From the NCBI GenBank assembly GCA_002437245.1, contig DJOQ01000011.1, forward strand, positions 8,713-16,894: a stretch of DNA of 8,182 nt. The letters run 5' to 3'. The notes under the pieces are model-generated. The model ran no database searches, was not told where the DNA came from, and worked only from the letters and a program-made list of their open reading frames with translations. Both the position numbers and the translations under genes were made by a program. This DNA comes from Ruminococcaceae bacterium UBA6434 (GTDB lineage Bacteria; Bacillota; Clostridia; Oscillospirales; Acutalibacteraceae). Positions 1 through 4,896 of this stretch are shown piece after piece. How positions within the stretch are numbered: the first letter of the stretch is position 1; each line of letters opens with the position of its first letter.

Positions 1-2
1 CG

Positions 3-71
3 ATCATTTTGCTGGCGATCATGATACGCACGATTATAAGAAAACTTATAAAAAATAAACGCAAAAATTAA
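3..71 (+). CDS. Possible 3' end of a gene cut by the left edge
   Basis: A terminator hairpin at 89-124 implies that a rightward transcript ends here, so the first bases probably hold the tail of a gene. Two frames are open from the edge. Frame 3 (stop 69-71) would end in a hydrophobic stretch followed by a lysine/arginine-rich tail, like the cytoplasmic end of a membrane protein. Frame 2 (stop 56-58) would end in an Asp/His/Lys-rich tail. Nothing in the sequence decides between them, and no family can be named from about 20 residues. Confidence 0.2.
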   Translation: MILLAIMIRTIIRKLIKNKRKN

Positions 72-88
72 ATTGAAAATCCACAAAG

Positions 89-124
89 AGAGCTATCAGA
101 TTTTGAAGACCGGATAGCTCTTTA
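89..124 (+). terminator. Rho-independent terminator
   Basis: AGAGCTATC (89-97) pairs perfectly with GATAGCTCT (113-121) around a 15-base loop and is followed by TTTA. It would end transcription entering from the left edge. Its arms are the same as those of the hairpin at 863-893 and close to those at 4705-4737. Confidence 0.65.
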
Positions 125-248
125 ATTATATAGTGCAATATTCTTATATCGTACCGATTTAACCGCTAAGAATAATGATTAAAATTTCGGAGTCCTCTCA
201 GCAGATTTTATCTTTGTGATTTTATTGATGCTGGTTATTCCTTCACAC

Positions 249-544
249 AACTGCTTTCGTTCACAAACGATAGCATTTAGAGTTTCCCCTGAAGAAGATG
301 AGCAGATAAATATAGCGGTTCCTTTATCAGGAATGTTGAAGCAAGATTATATACATACAAGCTATTGGCCGGGACGATAAATGTCAAGGCAAGTTGTAAA
401 GTCCACAGAGCAGTATATGACTGACGAACAGAAGTCGTTGAGAAATTGAACAAGCTGAATGAAGGTAGCGAAATAAGCGATGAACTGATGGATAACATTT
501 CCCTCATATCCAACTTGGTCAACGGACTGTATATAACAAATTGA
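249..544 (+). pseudogene. Decayed MobC-like mobilization protein gene
   Basis: Reading 249-366 gives N-x-x-R-x-x-T-I-AFRVSPEE, then PLSGMLKQDYI. This aligns with the intact protein at 1913-2245 (NRWRNKT-VAFRMSPEE, KLSGLTKQDYL). The match then jumps to another frame near 350-360, where KLLAGTINVK and KVHRAVYD match the RDIVVVGNPKVYVALKK region. That frame hits an in-frame TGA near 418. After it, VVEKLNKLNEG and SDELMDNISLISNLVNGL match the C-terminal LLETIKLIS segment. The reading ends at TGA 542-544. No start codon or Shine-Dalgarno sequence is evident. At least one frameshift and one nonsense codon are therefore visible. The family (small ribbon-helix-helix relaxosome accessory proteins of integrative elements) is inferred from sequence pattern, not from a search. 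A terminator follows directly, so this was probably the last gene of its transcript or of what remained of it. Confidence 0.7.
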
Positions 545-550
545 AAAGGA

Positions 551-582
551 AAAAGCTCAACGAAATGTTGGGCTTTTTGTTT
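551..582 (+). terminator. Rho-independent terminator after the broken MobC-like gene
   Basis: AAAAGCTCAAC (551-561) pairs with GTTGGGCTTTT (567-577), with one G-U pair and a 5-base loop, and runs into a T-rich tail. It lies 7 bases past the last stop codon of the MobC-like remnant. Confidence 0.7.
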
Positions 583-628
583 GGAAAAAACAACCTGTAA
601 ACCACACGGAACAATTCAAAAACGATAA

Positions 629-648
629 TTGCAACATATTTTGCAACA
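629..648 (+). repeat. Paired TTGCAACA direct repeat
   Basis: TTGCAACA occurs at 629-636 and again at 641-648, start to start 12 bases. It is a near relative of the TGGCAACA pairs at 822-840 and 2597-2615. Confidence 0.45.
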
Positions 649-821
649 CGAACGATGATAAAGAGAATAGGGCAGCGAAAAATACCCTTAGAACAGTACA
701 AAAATGGCGTAAAATAGATATAAAATAAGACAAATGATAATCTCGAAAAAGAGTGGGAGTAACTCCGCTGACTCGATAAACGCCCTATTTATAAGGCTTT
801 CGGGAGTTTTGCAAGTCCAAA

Positions 822-840
822 TGGCAACATTTTGGCAACA
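822..840 (+). repeat. Paired TGGCAACA direct repeat, possible integrase arm site
   Basis: TGGCAACA occurs at 822-829 and 833-840, start to start 11 bases, about one helical turn. The same pair with the same spacing is at 2597-2615. Side-by-side binding on one DNA face is typical of recombinase arm-type sites. That function is an inference, because no integrase gene is present. Confidence 0.5.
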
Positions 841-862
841 ATATAATATTCACATAAAACTT

Positions 863-897
863 AGAGCTATCAGACATCAAGTCCGATAGCTCTTTTG
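863..897. terminator. Bidirectional terminator at the end of the XRE regulator gene
   Basis: AGAGCTATC (863-871) pairs with GATAGCTCT (885-893). An inner GAC/GTC pair beyond one mismatch extends the stem. The rightward strand ends in TCTTTT and the leftward strand in CTCTAAGTTTT. It sits 4 bases beyond the stop codon of the leftward regulator gene, so it serves that gene. It may also stop read-through coming from the left. Confidence 0.7.
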
Positions 898-1506
898 CTA
901 TTCTTCGTTTCCTTTTTCTGCGTGTTCTATTTTGATTTTTTCAAATTCGGCTAAGAGGTCTTTTGGCGGCTCATTAAAAGGATTGTAGTTCTTTTCTCTT
1001 TTCTTGTTTTCCTGCTTTGCTTTTTCCCAGCAATGGTCAAGAGTGTTGATTATATTTTCGGGTAAATCTTCAGGATAATTATAACGCCAATCGTCATATT
1101 GCCCCTGTGTCATTTCGCCGCTTTTAACTTTATCTTTTATCTCGTTCCACTCGTTTAAGCAGCTGTATAAACCGGTAAAGCACTCCGGTCTGCTTTCATC
1201 AGGAACAAGACAAAGTTTACCGTTTATTCTTTCGATAGTAAGTCCGTAAATATCCTCGATAGTAAATAATGTGTGCATTAACCTGATATGGTCATCAAGA
1301 TTAGGACTGTCAAGTGCAAGCGTTGATACCTGCAATACTCCTGCAATTTCTTTTAGCATATCACTTTTAGGTTCACGCCTGCCGTTTTCGTATTGTGCAA
1401 CACGAGAGTCGGCATTCTTCTCACCAAATCCGAGCTGTAAACCTAAATATTTTTGAGTCATATTATGTTTTTTTCTTATGTATCTTATTCTTTCACCGAT
1501 TGCCAT
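898..1506 (-). CDS. XRE-family transcriptional regulator of a mobile element
   Basis: This 202-residue protein is predicted to be a cytoplasmic DNA-binding repressor. The N-terminal 60 or so residues form a Cro/CI-type helix-turn-helix: GERIRYIRKKHNMTQKYLG, then SRVAQYENGRREPKSDML, the usual recognition-helix pattern. Residues 70-202 are a charged region with no peptidase motif, so it is not a LexA/CI-type self-cleaving repressor. The C-terminal part (GEMTQGQYDDWRYNYPED) resembles regulators found at the edge of conjugative or mobilizable elements of Clostridia. The start ATG (1504-1506) has a good GAGGTGAT Shine-Dalgarno upstream. It is divergent from the small HTH/MobC-like cluster. A dyad lies over its own promoter and another over the transcription start of the opposite arm, which suggests it represses itself and the rightward genes. 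Its ligand and true targets are unknown. Confidence 0.85.
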   Translation of the reverse strand: MAIGERIRYIRKKHNMTQKYLGLQLGFGEKNADSRVAQYENGRREPKSDMLKEIAGVLQVSTLALDSPNLDDHIRLMHTLFTIEDIYGLTIERINGKLCLVPDESRPECFTGLYSCLNEWNEIKDKVKSGEMTQGQYDDWRYNYPEDLPENIINTLDHCWEKAKQENKKREKNYNPFNEPPKDLLAEFEKIKIEHAEKGNEE

Positions 1507-1524
1507 TAAGCATCACCTCAAACA

Positions 1525-1550
1525 TTACTGTACCATATATGTTACGGTAA
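1525..1550. promoter_or_regulatory. Operator-like dyad over the XRE promoter
   Basis: TTACTGTACC (1525-1534), a 6-base ATATAT centre and GTTACGGTAA (1541-1550) form an inverted repeat with 8 of 10 positions paired. It covers the -10 box and abuts the -35 box of the leftward promoter, which fits autorepression. The GTTACG half-site recurs at 1643-1648 and, inverted, at 1631-1636. Confidence 0.5.
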
Positions 1551-1555
1551 GTCAA
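1527..1555 (-). promoter_or_regulatory. Promoter of the leftward XRE regulator
   Basis: On the minus strand, TTGACT (1550-1555) and TACAGT (1527-1532) are separated by 17 bases. The predicted start lies near 1520, leaving a very short leader that begins at the Shine-Dalgarno sequence. The promoter is almost wholly inside the dyad at 1525-1550. Confidence 0.55.
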
Positions 1556-1556
1556 A

Positions 1557-1587
1557 CAAAATTATCAAAATAATTACGATAATTTTG
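1557..1587. repeat. Perfect 10-bp inverted repeat between divergent promoters
   Basis: CAAAATTATC (1557-1566) and GATAATTTTG (1578-1587) are exact inverted repeats with an 11-base centre. The dyad lies between the -35 boxes of the two divergent promoters. It could be a regulator or excision-protein site. There is no U-tract use and no gene end here, so a terminator is unlikely. Confidence 0.45.
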
Positions 1588-1596
1588 AAATTATTC

Positions 1597-1625
1597 TTGA
1601 CAAGTGAATTGCAAGGTGTTAATAT
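1597..1625 (+). promoter_or_regulatory. Strong promoter of the small HTH/MobC-like cluster
   Basis: A perfect TTGACA (1597-1602), a 17-base spacer and TAATAT (1620-1625). The predicted start is near 1632, within the dyad at 1631-1648, giving a leader of about 85 bases before the first gene. Confidence 0.75.
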
Positions 1626-1630
1626 GAAAC

Positions 1631-1648
1631 CGTAACCAAACAGTTACG
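1631..1648. promoter_or_regulatory. Operator-like dyad at the rightward transcription start
   Basis: CGTAAC (1631-1636), CAAACA, GTTACG (1643-1648) is a perfect 6-bp inverted repeat positioned on the predicted start site just after the -10 box. A repressor bound here would block the rightward promoter. It shares its half-site with the dyad over the XRE promoter, so both may bind the same XRE protein. Confidence 0.5.
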
Positions 1649-1716
1649 AAAATATAAATATAGGTATCATAATTGCGACATATTATGTAATTATGACAAC
1701 CGAAGGAGGCGTAAAA

Positions 1717-1923
1717 ATGTCTGATAATTCTATTTTTATGAGAGTTGACGAAGTTGCAAAAGTTCTTGATGTTTCCGAGTCTTATGCATATAAGATTATC
1801 AAAAAACTTAACAAAGAACTTTCTGAAAAAGGAAAAATTGTTGTTTCGGGCAGAGTCAATCGCAAGTATTTTTACCAAAGAATTGACTGCACAGACAAAG
1901 GTGAAATTAAAAATGTCGGCTAA
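1717..1923 (+). CDS. Small helix-turn-helix DNA-binding protein (excisionase-like)
   Basis: This 68-residue protein has a winged helix-turn-helix pattern. MRVDEVAKVLDVSESYAYKI (residues 8-27) forms the helix-turn-helix and KGKIVVSGRVNRKYF (38-52) looks like the wing. Small proteins of this shape are common in integrative elements of Clostridia, next to mobilization genes, where they act as excision or regulatory proteins. The role here is inferred from that. The ATG at 1717 is preferred over one at 1693 because GAAGGAGG (1702-1709) lies 7 bases upstream of it and downstream of the earlier ATG. It is the first gene after the strong promoter at 1597. Its last 11 bases overlap the start of the MobC-like gene in another frame, which implies coupled translation. 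It looks intact. Confidence 0.75.
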   Translation: MSDNSIFMRVDEVAKVLDVSESYAYKIIKKLNKELSEKGKIVVSGRVNRKYFYQRIDCTDKGEIKNVG

Positions 1924-2245
1924 AAATCGTGACGAACATAATCGTTGGAGAAACAAAACTGTTGCTTTCAGAATGTCGCCCGAAGAGAACATTGAACTTG
2001 ATATGAGAGTTAAATTATCGGGTTTGACAAAGCAAGATTACTTAATTAATCGAGCACTTCAAAGGGATATTGTTGTTGTCGGCAATCCAAAAGTATATGT
2101 TGCTTTGAAGAAAAAACTTGAAGAAGTTTTGATTGAATTGAAGTCCTCAAATGACGCTCAACCGTCAGCGGAACTTCTCGAAACTATTAAACTTATCAGC
2201 AAAACAAGGTATTCCTTTTTGCACATAAAGAATTTGCAAAAATGA
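1913..2245 (+). CDS. MobC-like plasmid/element mobilization accessory protein
   Basis: This 110-residue protein would be a relaxosome accessory factor that binds oriT DNA next to a relaxase, a role inferred from the family. The N-terminus is basic. RNKTVAFRMSPEE (residues 13-25) fits the beta strand of a ribbon-helix-helix fold, and VKLSGLTKQDYLINRAL (33-49) the following helices. The motif RDIVVVGNPKVYVALKKKL (51-69) is typical of this group. The start ATG at 1913 has AAAGGTGA upstream, and the gene begins inside the preceding one. The last 12 residues or so (from about 2203) leave the expected sequence, because they are read out of frame from the 3' end of another gene. The natural C-terminus seems to have been replaced. 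No relaxase gene follows, so mobilization by this copy alone is not possible. Confidence 0.65.
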   Translation: MSAKNRDEHNRWRNKTVAFRMSPEENIELDMRVKLSGLTKQDYLINRALQRDIVVVGNPKVYVALKKKLEEVLIELKSSNDAQPSAELLETIKLISKTRYSFLHIKNLQK

Positions 2246-2469
2246 GTAAGGAGGATAGACAAAGGGCTTGTTATTTACATGCGTGCTTGAAAAGGGTTAA
2301 TAGAGAATATATGACTAATTCTTCTTTGCGAGAAAGATTTAATATTGCGCCAAATAATAGTTCAATGATTTCCAGGCTGTTAAAGGAAACTTGTGAAAAC
2401 GGACTTATCAAAATTTCCGAAGACTCAACTTCAGATAAAAACAGGAAGTATTTGCCGTTTTGGGCATGA
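2242..2469 (+). pseudogene. 3' stub of an AlbA/AAA_4-type DNA-binding gene (C-terminal winged helix)
   Basis: The frame encodes 75 residues after an ATG that overlaps the previous stop codon (ATGA). DRQRACYLHACLKRVNREYM, then TNSSLRERFNI, SSMISRLLKETCENGLIK and the ending RKYLPFWA match what I know of the extreme C-terminus of proteins with an N-terminal AlbA_2 (Schlafen-like) domain and an AAA_4/HATPase-like region. Those proteins are several hundred residues long. The frame stays open and family-like upstream of the ATG (FAHKEFAKM, back to about 2212), inside the MobC-like gene, which shows that the ATG is not the original start. No Shine-Dalgarno sequence precedes the ATG; the AAGGAGG at 2247-2253 lies inside the frame with no start codon at a usable distance. 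I therefore read it as a leftover after a deletion. It could still be translated by coupling and yield a small winged-helix protein. Confidence 0.6.
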
Positions 2470-2470
2470 T

Positions 2471-2569
2471 TTTTACTTGACTGGTAGTTGACTAAAATAT
2501 GAAATTCATTGTAAAAGCCTTTTGCTTAAGCGAATTTTGAAGTTATTTTACTTGACTGGTAGTTGACTA
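2471..2569 (+). repeat. 24-bp perfect direct repeat, each with two TTGACT boxes
   Basis: A 24-base sequence at 2471-2494 recurs exactly at 2546-2569. Each copy holds TTGACT-GGTAG-TTGACT, two boxes 11 bases apart. The copies are 75 bases apart. A GAAATTCATT follows each (2501-2510 and 2585-2594), so a longer imperfect duplication is likely. It starts two bases after the last stop codon of the cluster. It may be a set of arm-type integrase sites, iterons or regulator sites. Confidence 0.8.
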
Positions 2570-2596
2570 TTACTTTTTATGATGGAAATTCATTTG

Positions 2597-2615
2597 TGGC
2601 AACAATATGGCAACA
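2597..2615 (+). repeat. Paired TGGCAACA direct repeat, possible integrase arm site
   Basis: TGGCAACA at 2597-2604 and 2608-2615, start to start 11 bases, identical in sequence and spacing to the pair at 822-840. Confidence 0.5.
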
Positions 2616-2787
2616 GAAAATTTTATAGGCAATAGGTATTAGATAATACTGATAGCTGGGAGAATGTGAATAATATTACCTGTGCTAAAATGTTACGGTT
2701 GCAAAACCCTGAATCGAGTGGGAATAATATCAATGGTGCTGTAAACCCGCATAAACACTGGGCTTTAGGCTCTTAATTTCCTGATTT

Positions 2788-2807
2788 GATAGCAAAATGA
2801 TAGCAAA
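2788..2807 (+). repeat. Paired GATAGCAAA direct repeat
   Basis: GATAGCAAA at 2788-2796 and 2799-2807, start to start 11 bases. It is preceded at 2753-2780 by an ATAAACAC...TTTAGGCT segment that recalls the ATAAACGC...TAAGGCTTT segment before the pair at 822-840. It may be a related element end. Confidence 0.4.
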
Positions 2808-2869
2808 CTGTAAAACGGCTTTATTCTAAGCGTTCTATCGGTTTGCAGGTACAATTATCTTAATACTAT

Positions 2870-2908
2870 AAAAGGCATTACTGACTTTTGCAGTCGGTAA
2901 TGCCTTTT
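2870..2908. terminator. Strong hairpin terminator at the end of the mobile-element block
   Basis: AAAAGGCATTACTGAC (2870-2885) pairs with GTCGGTAATGCCTTTT (2893-2908), 16 pairs with one G-U and a 7-base loop. A's on the left arm and T's on the right arm let it work in both directions. It separates the element remains from the acyltransferase region. Confidence 0.75.
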
Positions 2909-3178
2909 GGCGCTCATATTAAATTAACTGTATTTTGTTTACTTACGAGAATTAAAAGCGACGCTTTAGGGGTAGTTATATACCGGGTTATTGCATTCTT
3001 TTGCATTAATTGCAACCTATTTCCCGATAAATAACGGCAGGAAATGGAATTAAAATTACGGCCCATACAGTTCGTGTTATATTTATGAAGTTTATAGAGT
3101 ATTCTTCATCGGGCTTGTCGAGAGCAGGGTCGCCGCAAAGCGTGAGAGAAAGTAACACGCCGCCTCATAATCCCAATG
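2909..3178. other. Gene-free stretch before the acyltransferase promoter
   Basis: No convincing coding sequence is seen on either strand. The first part is AT-rich. From about 3100 the composition becomes more GC-rich, with short complementary tracts. A leftward open frame at 3092-3277 exists but lacks a Shine-Dalgarno sequence and runs across the promoter at 3179-3207, so I do not call it a gene. Confidence 0.4.
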
Positions 3179-3207
3179 TTGATATTTCCCGTAGGGCGTA
3201 GTATAAT
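3179..3207 (+). promoter_or_regulatory. Promoter of the acyltransferase gene
   Basis: TTGATA (3179-3184), a 17-base spacer and a perfect TATAAT (3202-3207). Transcription would start near 3214, giving a leader of about 95 bases before the ATG at 3309. Confidence 0.7.
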
Positions 3208-3308
3208 ATTCGAGACCGCCTGATTGCAGAGTGCGGCTGAGAGAGAATAGCAGACGCCTATAAAACGGGCGATGCATATTTAATATTTTGAGTAATATGG
3301 GGAGTATT

Positions 3309-4484
3309 ATGTTTGATAAATTTATAGCGAATCAAGCGGCTAAGATAGAAAAGGTCCGCACTCGTCAATCAAACACAAAGATGAATTTAATAAAAACATA
3401 TTCAATAATAGCCGTTGTTGCAGGGCATTGCGAAGGTGGCGGAATCGAGTTCCCAATGGGGAATTGGATTGCTCCGTATTTCTACTACATGGCTATTTTT
3501 GTGTTTGTATCGGGCTATTTTTATAAAAAAGAATCAGATGACGCAAATTTTTTCTCTTTTATTAAAACAAAGGCGTTGCGGCTTGTTGTCCCGTATTTTA
3601 TTTGGAATGTTGTCTACGGACTTCTGAACACGTTTTTCAGGGGCATAGGCGTTATAGATTACGGTGATCCCATCAGTCTTTATTCGCTCTTTGTAAGGCC
3701 GTGGATGGATGGGCATCAGTTCCACTTCAATATACCTGCGTGGTTTTTGCTGTCTCTGTTCATCGTATCCGTTCTGACTTATATTATGCGAAGACTTATG
3801 AAGCTTCTTCATATATTGAATGAAGAAGTTTTGCTGGTAATAACATTTATAATTTCGGTGATTTCCATATATCTCGCTCAAAAGGGTTATAACAGCGGAG
3901 TATATTTATGCTTGGTAAAAGCGGGATTTTTGCTGCCGTATTTTCAAATGGGCTTTGTGTATAAAAAATATGAGAGCCTTTTGGGCAAGCACAAGGCGGT
4001 GCTTATAGGAGTTATAACCTGCTGCGTTTATGCGCTGCTGGTGTTGAGCAAGGGTGACATTGGTATCGGCGTGGTTTTTGCAAAATTTACCGGCAATCCG
4101 CTCATTTTGACGGCGCTTACAATTCTTGAAATATTATTGACGGCGACAATATGCGAAATTCTTGCGCCTGCCTTTTGCAAAAGCTCGATTGTGAGAAAAA
4201 TCGGGGATAACACATTTTCCATAATGATGCATCATGGCATAATTTTGTTTTCCGTAAATCTTGTGATTTATATAATGTCAAAATTCGTCGATATATCGGG
4301 ATTTGACGTTGCCGCATTTAAGAGCACCTTGTGGTACGCATACCCGTGGAGAGACTCCAGAATTTATCTTTTCTATGTGATTTTGGCGGTAGCGGTCCCC
4401 ATCGTAATCAAGGATATTTCAAACAAAGCGGTATTGCGCGTATACAATCGCAAAAATAAGTCCGCAGAGGAAAAACTAACGTAA
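3309..4484 (+). CDS. Acyltransferase family 3 membrane protein
   Basis: This 391-residue integral membrane protein has about ten hydrophobic segments, of the acyltransferase-3 (OafA/NodX-like) family. Members move acyl groups such as acetyl or succinyl from a cytoplasmic donor onto sugars of exported polysaccharides or other envelope molecules. Visible family marks are the first helix ending in AVVAGH (His40, the expected catalytic histidine), FVSGYFYK (66-73), the basic loop with RLVVPYFIWN (91-100) and IPAWFLLSLF (142-151). A late helix follows FSIMMHHGI. The length is usual for the family. The ATG at 3309 is chosen because GGGGAG (3299-3304) lies just upstream. A TTG at 3288 and an ATG at 3297 are in frame but have no Shine-Dalgarno sequence. 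It has its own promoter and ends in a fragment of another gene followed by two terminators. Its substrate cannot be told from the sequence, and no polysaccharide gene cluster is visible nearby. Confidence 0.85.
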   Translation: MFDKFIANQAAKIEKVRTRQSNTKMNLIKTYSIIAVVAGHCEGGGIEFPMGNWIAPYFYYMAIFVFVSGYFYKKESDDANFFSFIKTKALRLVVPYFIWNVVYGLLNTFFRGIGVIDYGDPISLYSLFVRPWMDGHQFHFNIPAWFLLSLFIVSVLTYIMRRLMKLLHILNEEVLLVITFIISVISIYLAQKGYNSGVYLCLVKAGFLLPYFQMGFVYKKYESLLGKHKAVLIGVITCCVYALLVLSKGDIGIGVVFAKFTGNPLILTALTILEILLTATICEILAPAFCKSSIVRKIGDNTFSIMMHHGIILFSVNLVIYIMSKFVDISGFDVAAFKSTLWYAYPWRDSRIYLFYVILAVAVPIVIKDISNKAVLRVYNRKNKSAEEKLT

Positions 4485-4679
4485 AATCACACAGCTCCGA
4501 TTTTTTCGCTTGATATGAACACACTTGCTCAAATGAAATCATCCGGGCAATTAACTGCCGACAGCTTGGTGTGGAAAAACGGTATGACTGAATGGGTTAA
4601 GGCCGGAACGGCAAATGAGCTTAAAGGCCTTTTTGCAAATGACATACCGCCGATTCCTTTATCCGAAAAAAGCGATTGA
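4485..4679 (+). pseudogene. Truncated GYF_2-domain fragment after the acyltransferase gene
   Basis: Directly after the acyltransferase stop codon and in the same frame, 64 codons read on to TGA 4677-4679. From the ATG at 4515 they give MNTLAQMKSSGQLTADSLVW, then KNGMTEWVKAGTANELKGLF and a proline-containing tail (DIPPIP). This is the C-terminal three quarters of a GYF_2 domain (pattern: GPF, then ...L, GQLT...LVWK.GM..W..A). The first strand and its aromatic residues are missing. In Clostridia this domain often forms the very C-terminus of longer proteins, for example SPFH-domain or zinc-ribbon proteins, which suggests the 3' end of such a gene. There is no Shine-Dalgarno sequence before 4515. 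It was probably cut off when the acyltransferase gene was joined here. Read-through of the TAA would fuse the two products, but nothing suggests that this happens. Confidence 0.65.
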
Positions 4680-4704
4680 TAACATAATAATGTATACAAA
4701 TATT

Positions 4705-4743
4705 AAGAGCTGTCGGGCTATGTGTCCGACAGCTCTTTAAAAA
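4705..4743 (+). terminator. Rho-independent terminator
   Basis: AAGAGCTGTCGG (4705-4716) pairs perfectly with CCGACAGCTCTT (4726-4737) around a 9-base loop, followed by a short T/A tail. It closes the acyltransferase/GYF fragment transcript. Confidence 0.75.
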
Positions 4744-4749
4744 ATACTA

Positions 4750-4790
4750 AAAGCCGATGGATAGTTAAAAATTATCTATCGGCTTTTTTT
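4750..4790. terminator. Second terminator between convergent genes
   Basis: AAGCCGATGGATA (4751-4763) pairs with TATCTATCGGCTT (4773-4785), with one G-U pair and a 9-base loop, and is followed by a T run to 4790. The left flank is A-rich, so it can also stop leftward transcripts from the MATE gene. Confidence 0.8.
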
Positions 4791-4864
4791 CTTTTGCAGC
4801 GCTATTAGTATAAAGATTGCGATTTTATCTGTTTTCGATGGGGGATTACCGAATTTGCCGCGGA

Positions 4865-4896
4865 GCTTAAAATAAAATCGGGTTTTACTTTTAAGC
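4865..4896 (-). terminator. Possible hairpin at the stop codon of the MATE gene
   Basis: GCTTAAAATAAAA (4865-4877) pairs with TTTTACTTTTAAGC (4883-4896) with a single bulge and a 5-base loop. It overlaps the stop codon at 4891-4893. There is no U run after it on the leftward strand, so it may aid RNA stability rather than terminate. Confidence 0.35.

Larger units (their letters stand above)
583..862. other. Non-coding remnant of mobile-element DNA
   Basis: No credible gene is visible here. One rightward frame is open to a TAA at 726-728, but it has no start or Shine-Dalgarno sequence and matches nothing I recognise. The stretch contains two pairs of short direct repeats, at 629-648 and 822-840, which are listed separately. 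Confidence 0.4.

Noticed and set aside
277..701. Two leftward open frames opposite the left end
   Set aside because: They lie antisense to the decayed MobC-like gene and its terminator, and show no start signals or family features.
1591..1992. Leftward frame of 133 codons crossing the divergent promoters
   Set aside because: It is antisense to the small HTH and MobC-like genes and covers the promoter at 1597-1625.
2640..2780. Possible tRNA gene near the element end as an integration target
   Set aside because: No acceptor stem, anticodon arm or T-arm pattern could be assembled on either strand.
2471..2810. Short regularly spaced repeats as a CRISPR array
   Set aside because: There are only two copies of the 24-bp repeat, no third unit and no cas gene. 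The paired 8-bp repeats are too short.
3092..3277. Leftward open frame of 61 codons
   Set aside because: There is no Shine-Dalgarno sequence, no family recognised, and it runs across the strong rightward promoter at 3179-3207. It may be a dispersed non-coding repeat.
4485..4679. Stand-alone functional GYF-domain gene starting at 4515
   Set aside because: No Shine-Dalgarno sequence, a missing first strand of the domain, and direct abutment to the acyltransferase stop codon all point to a remnant.
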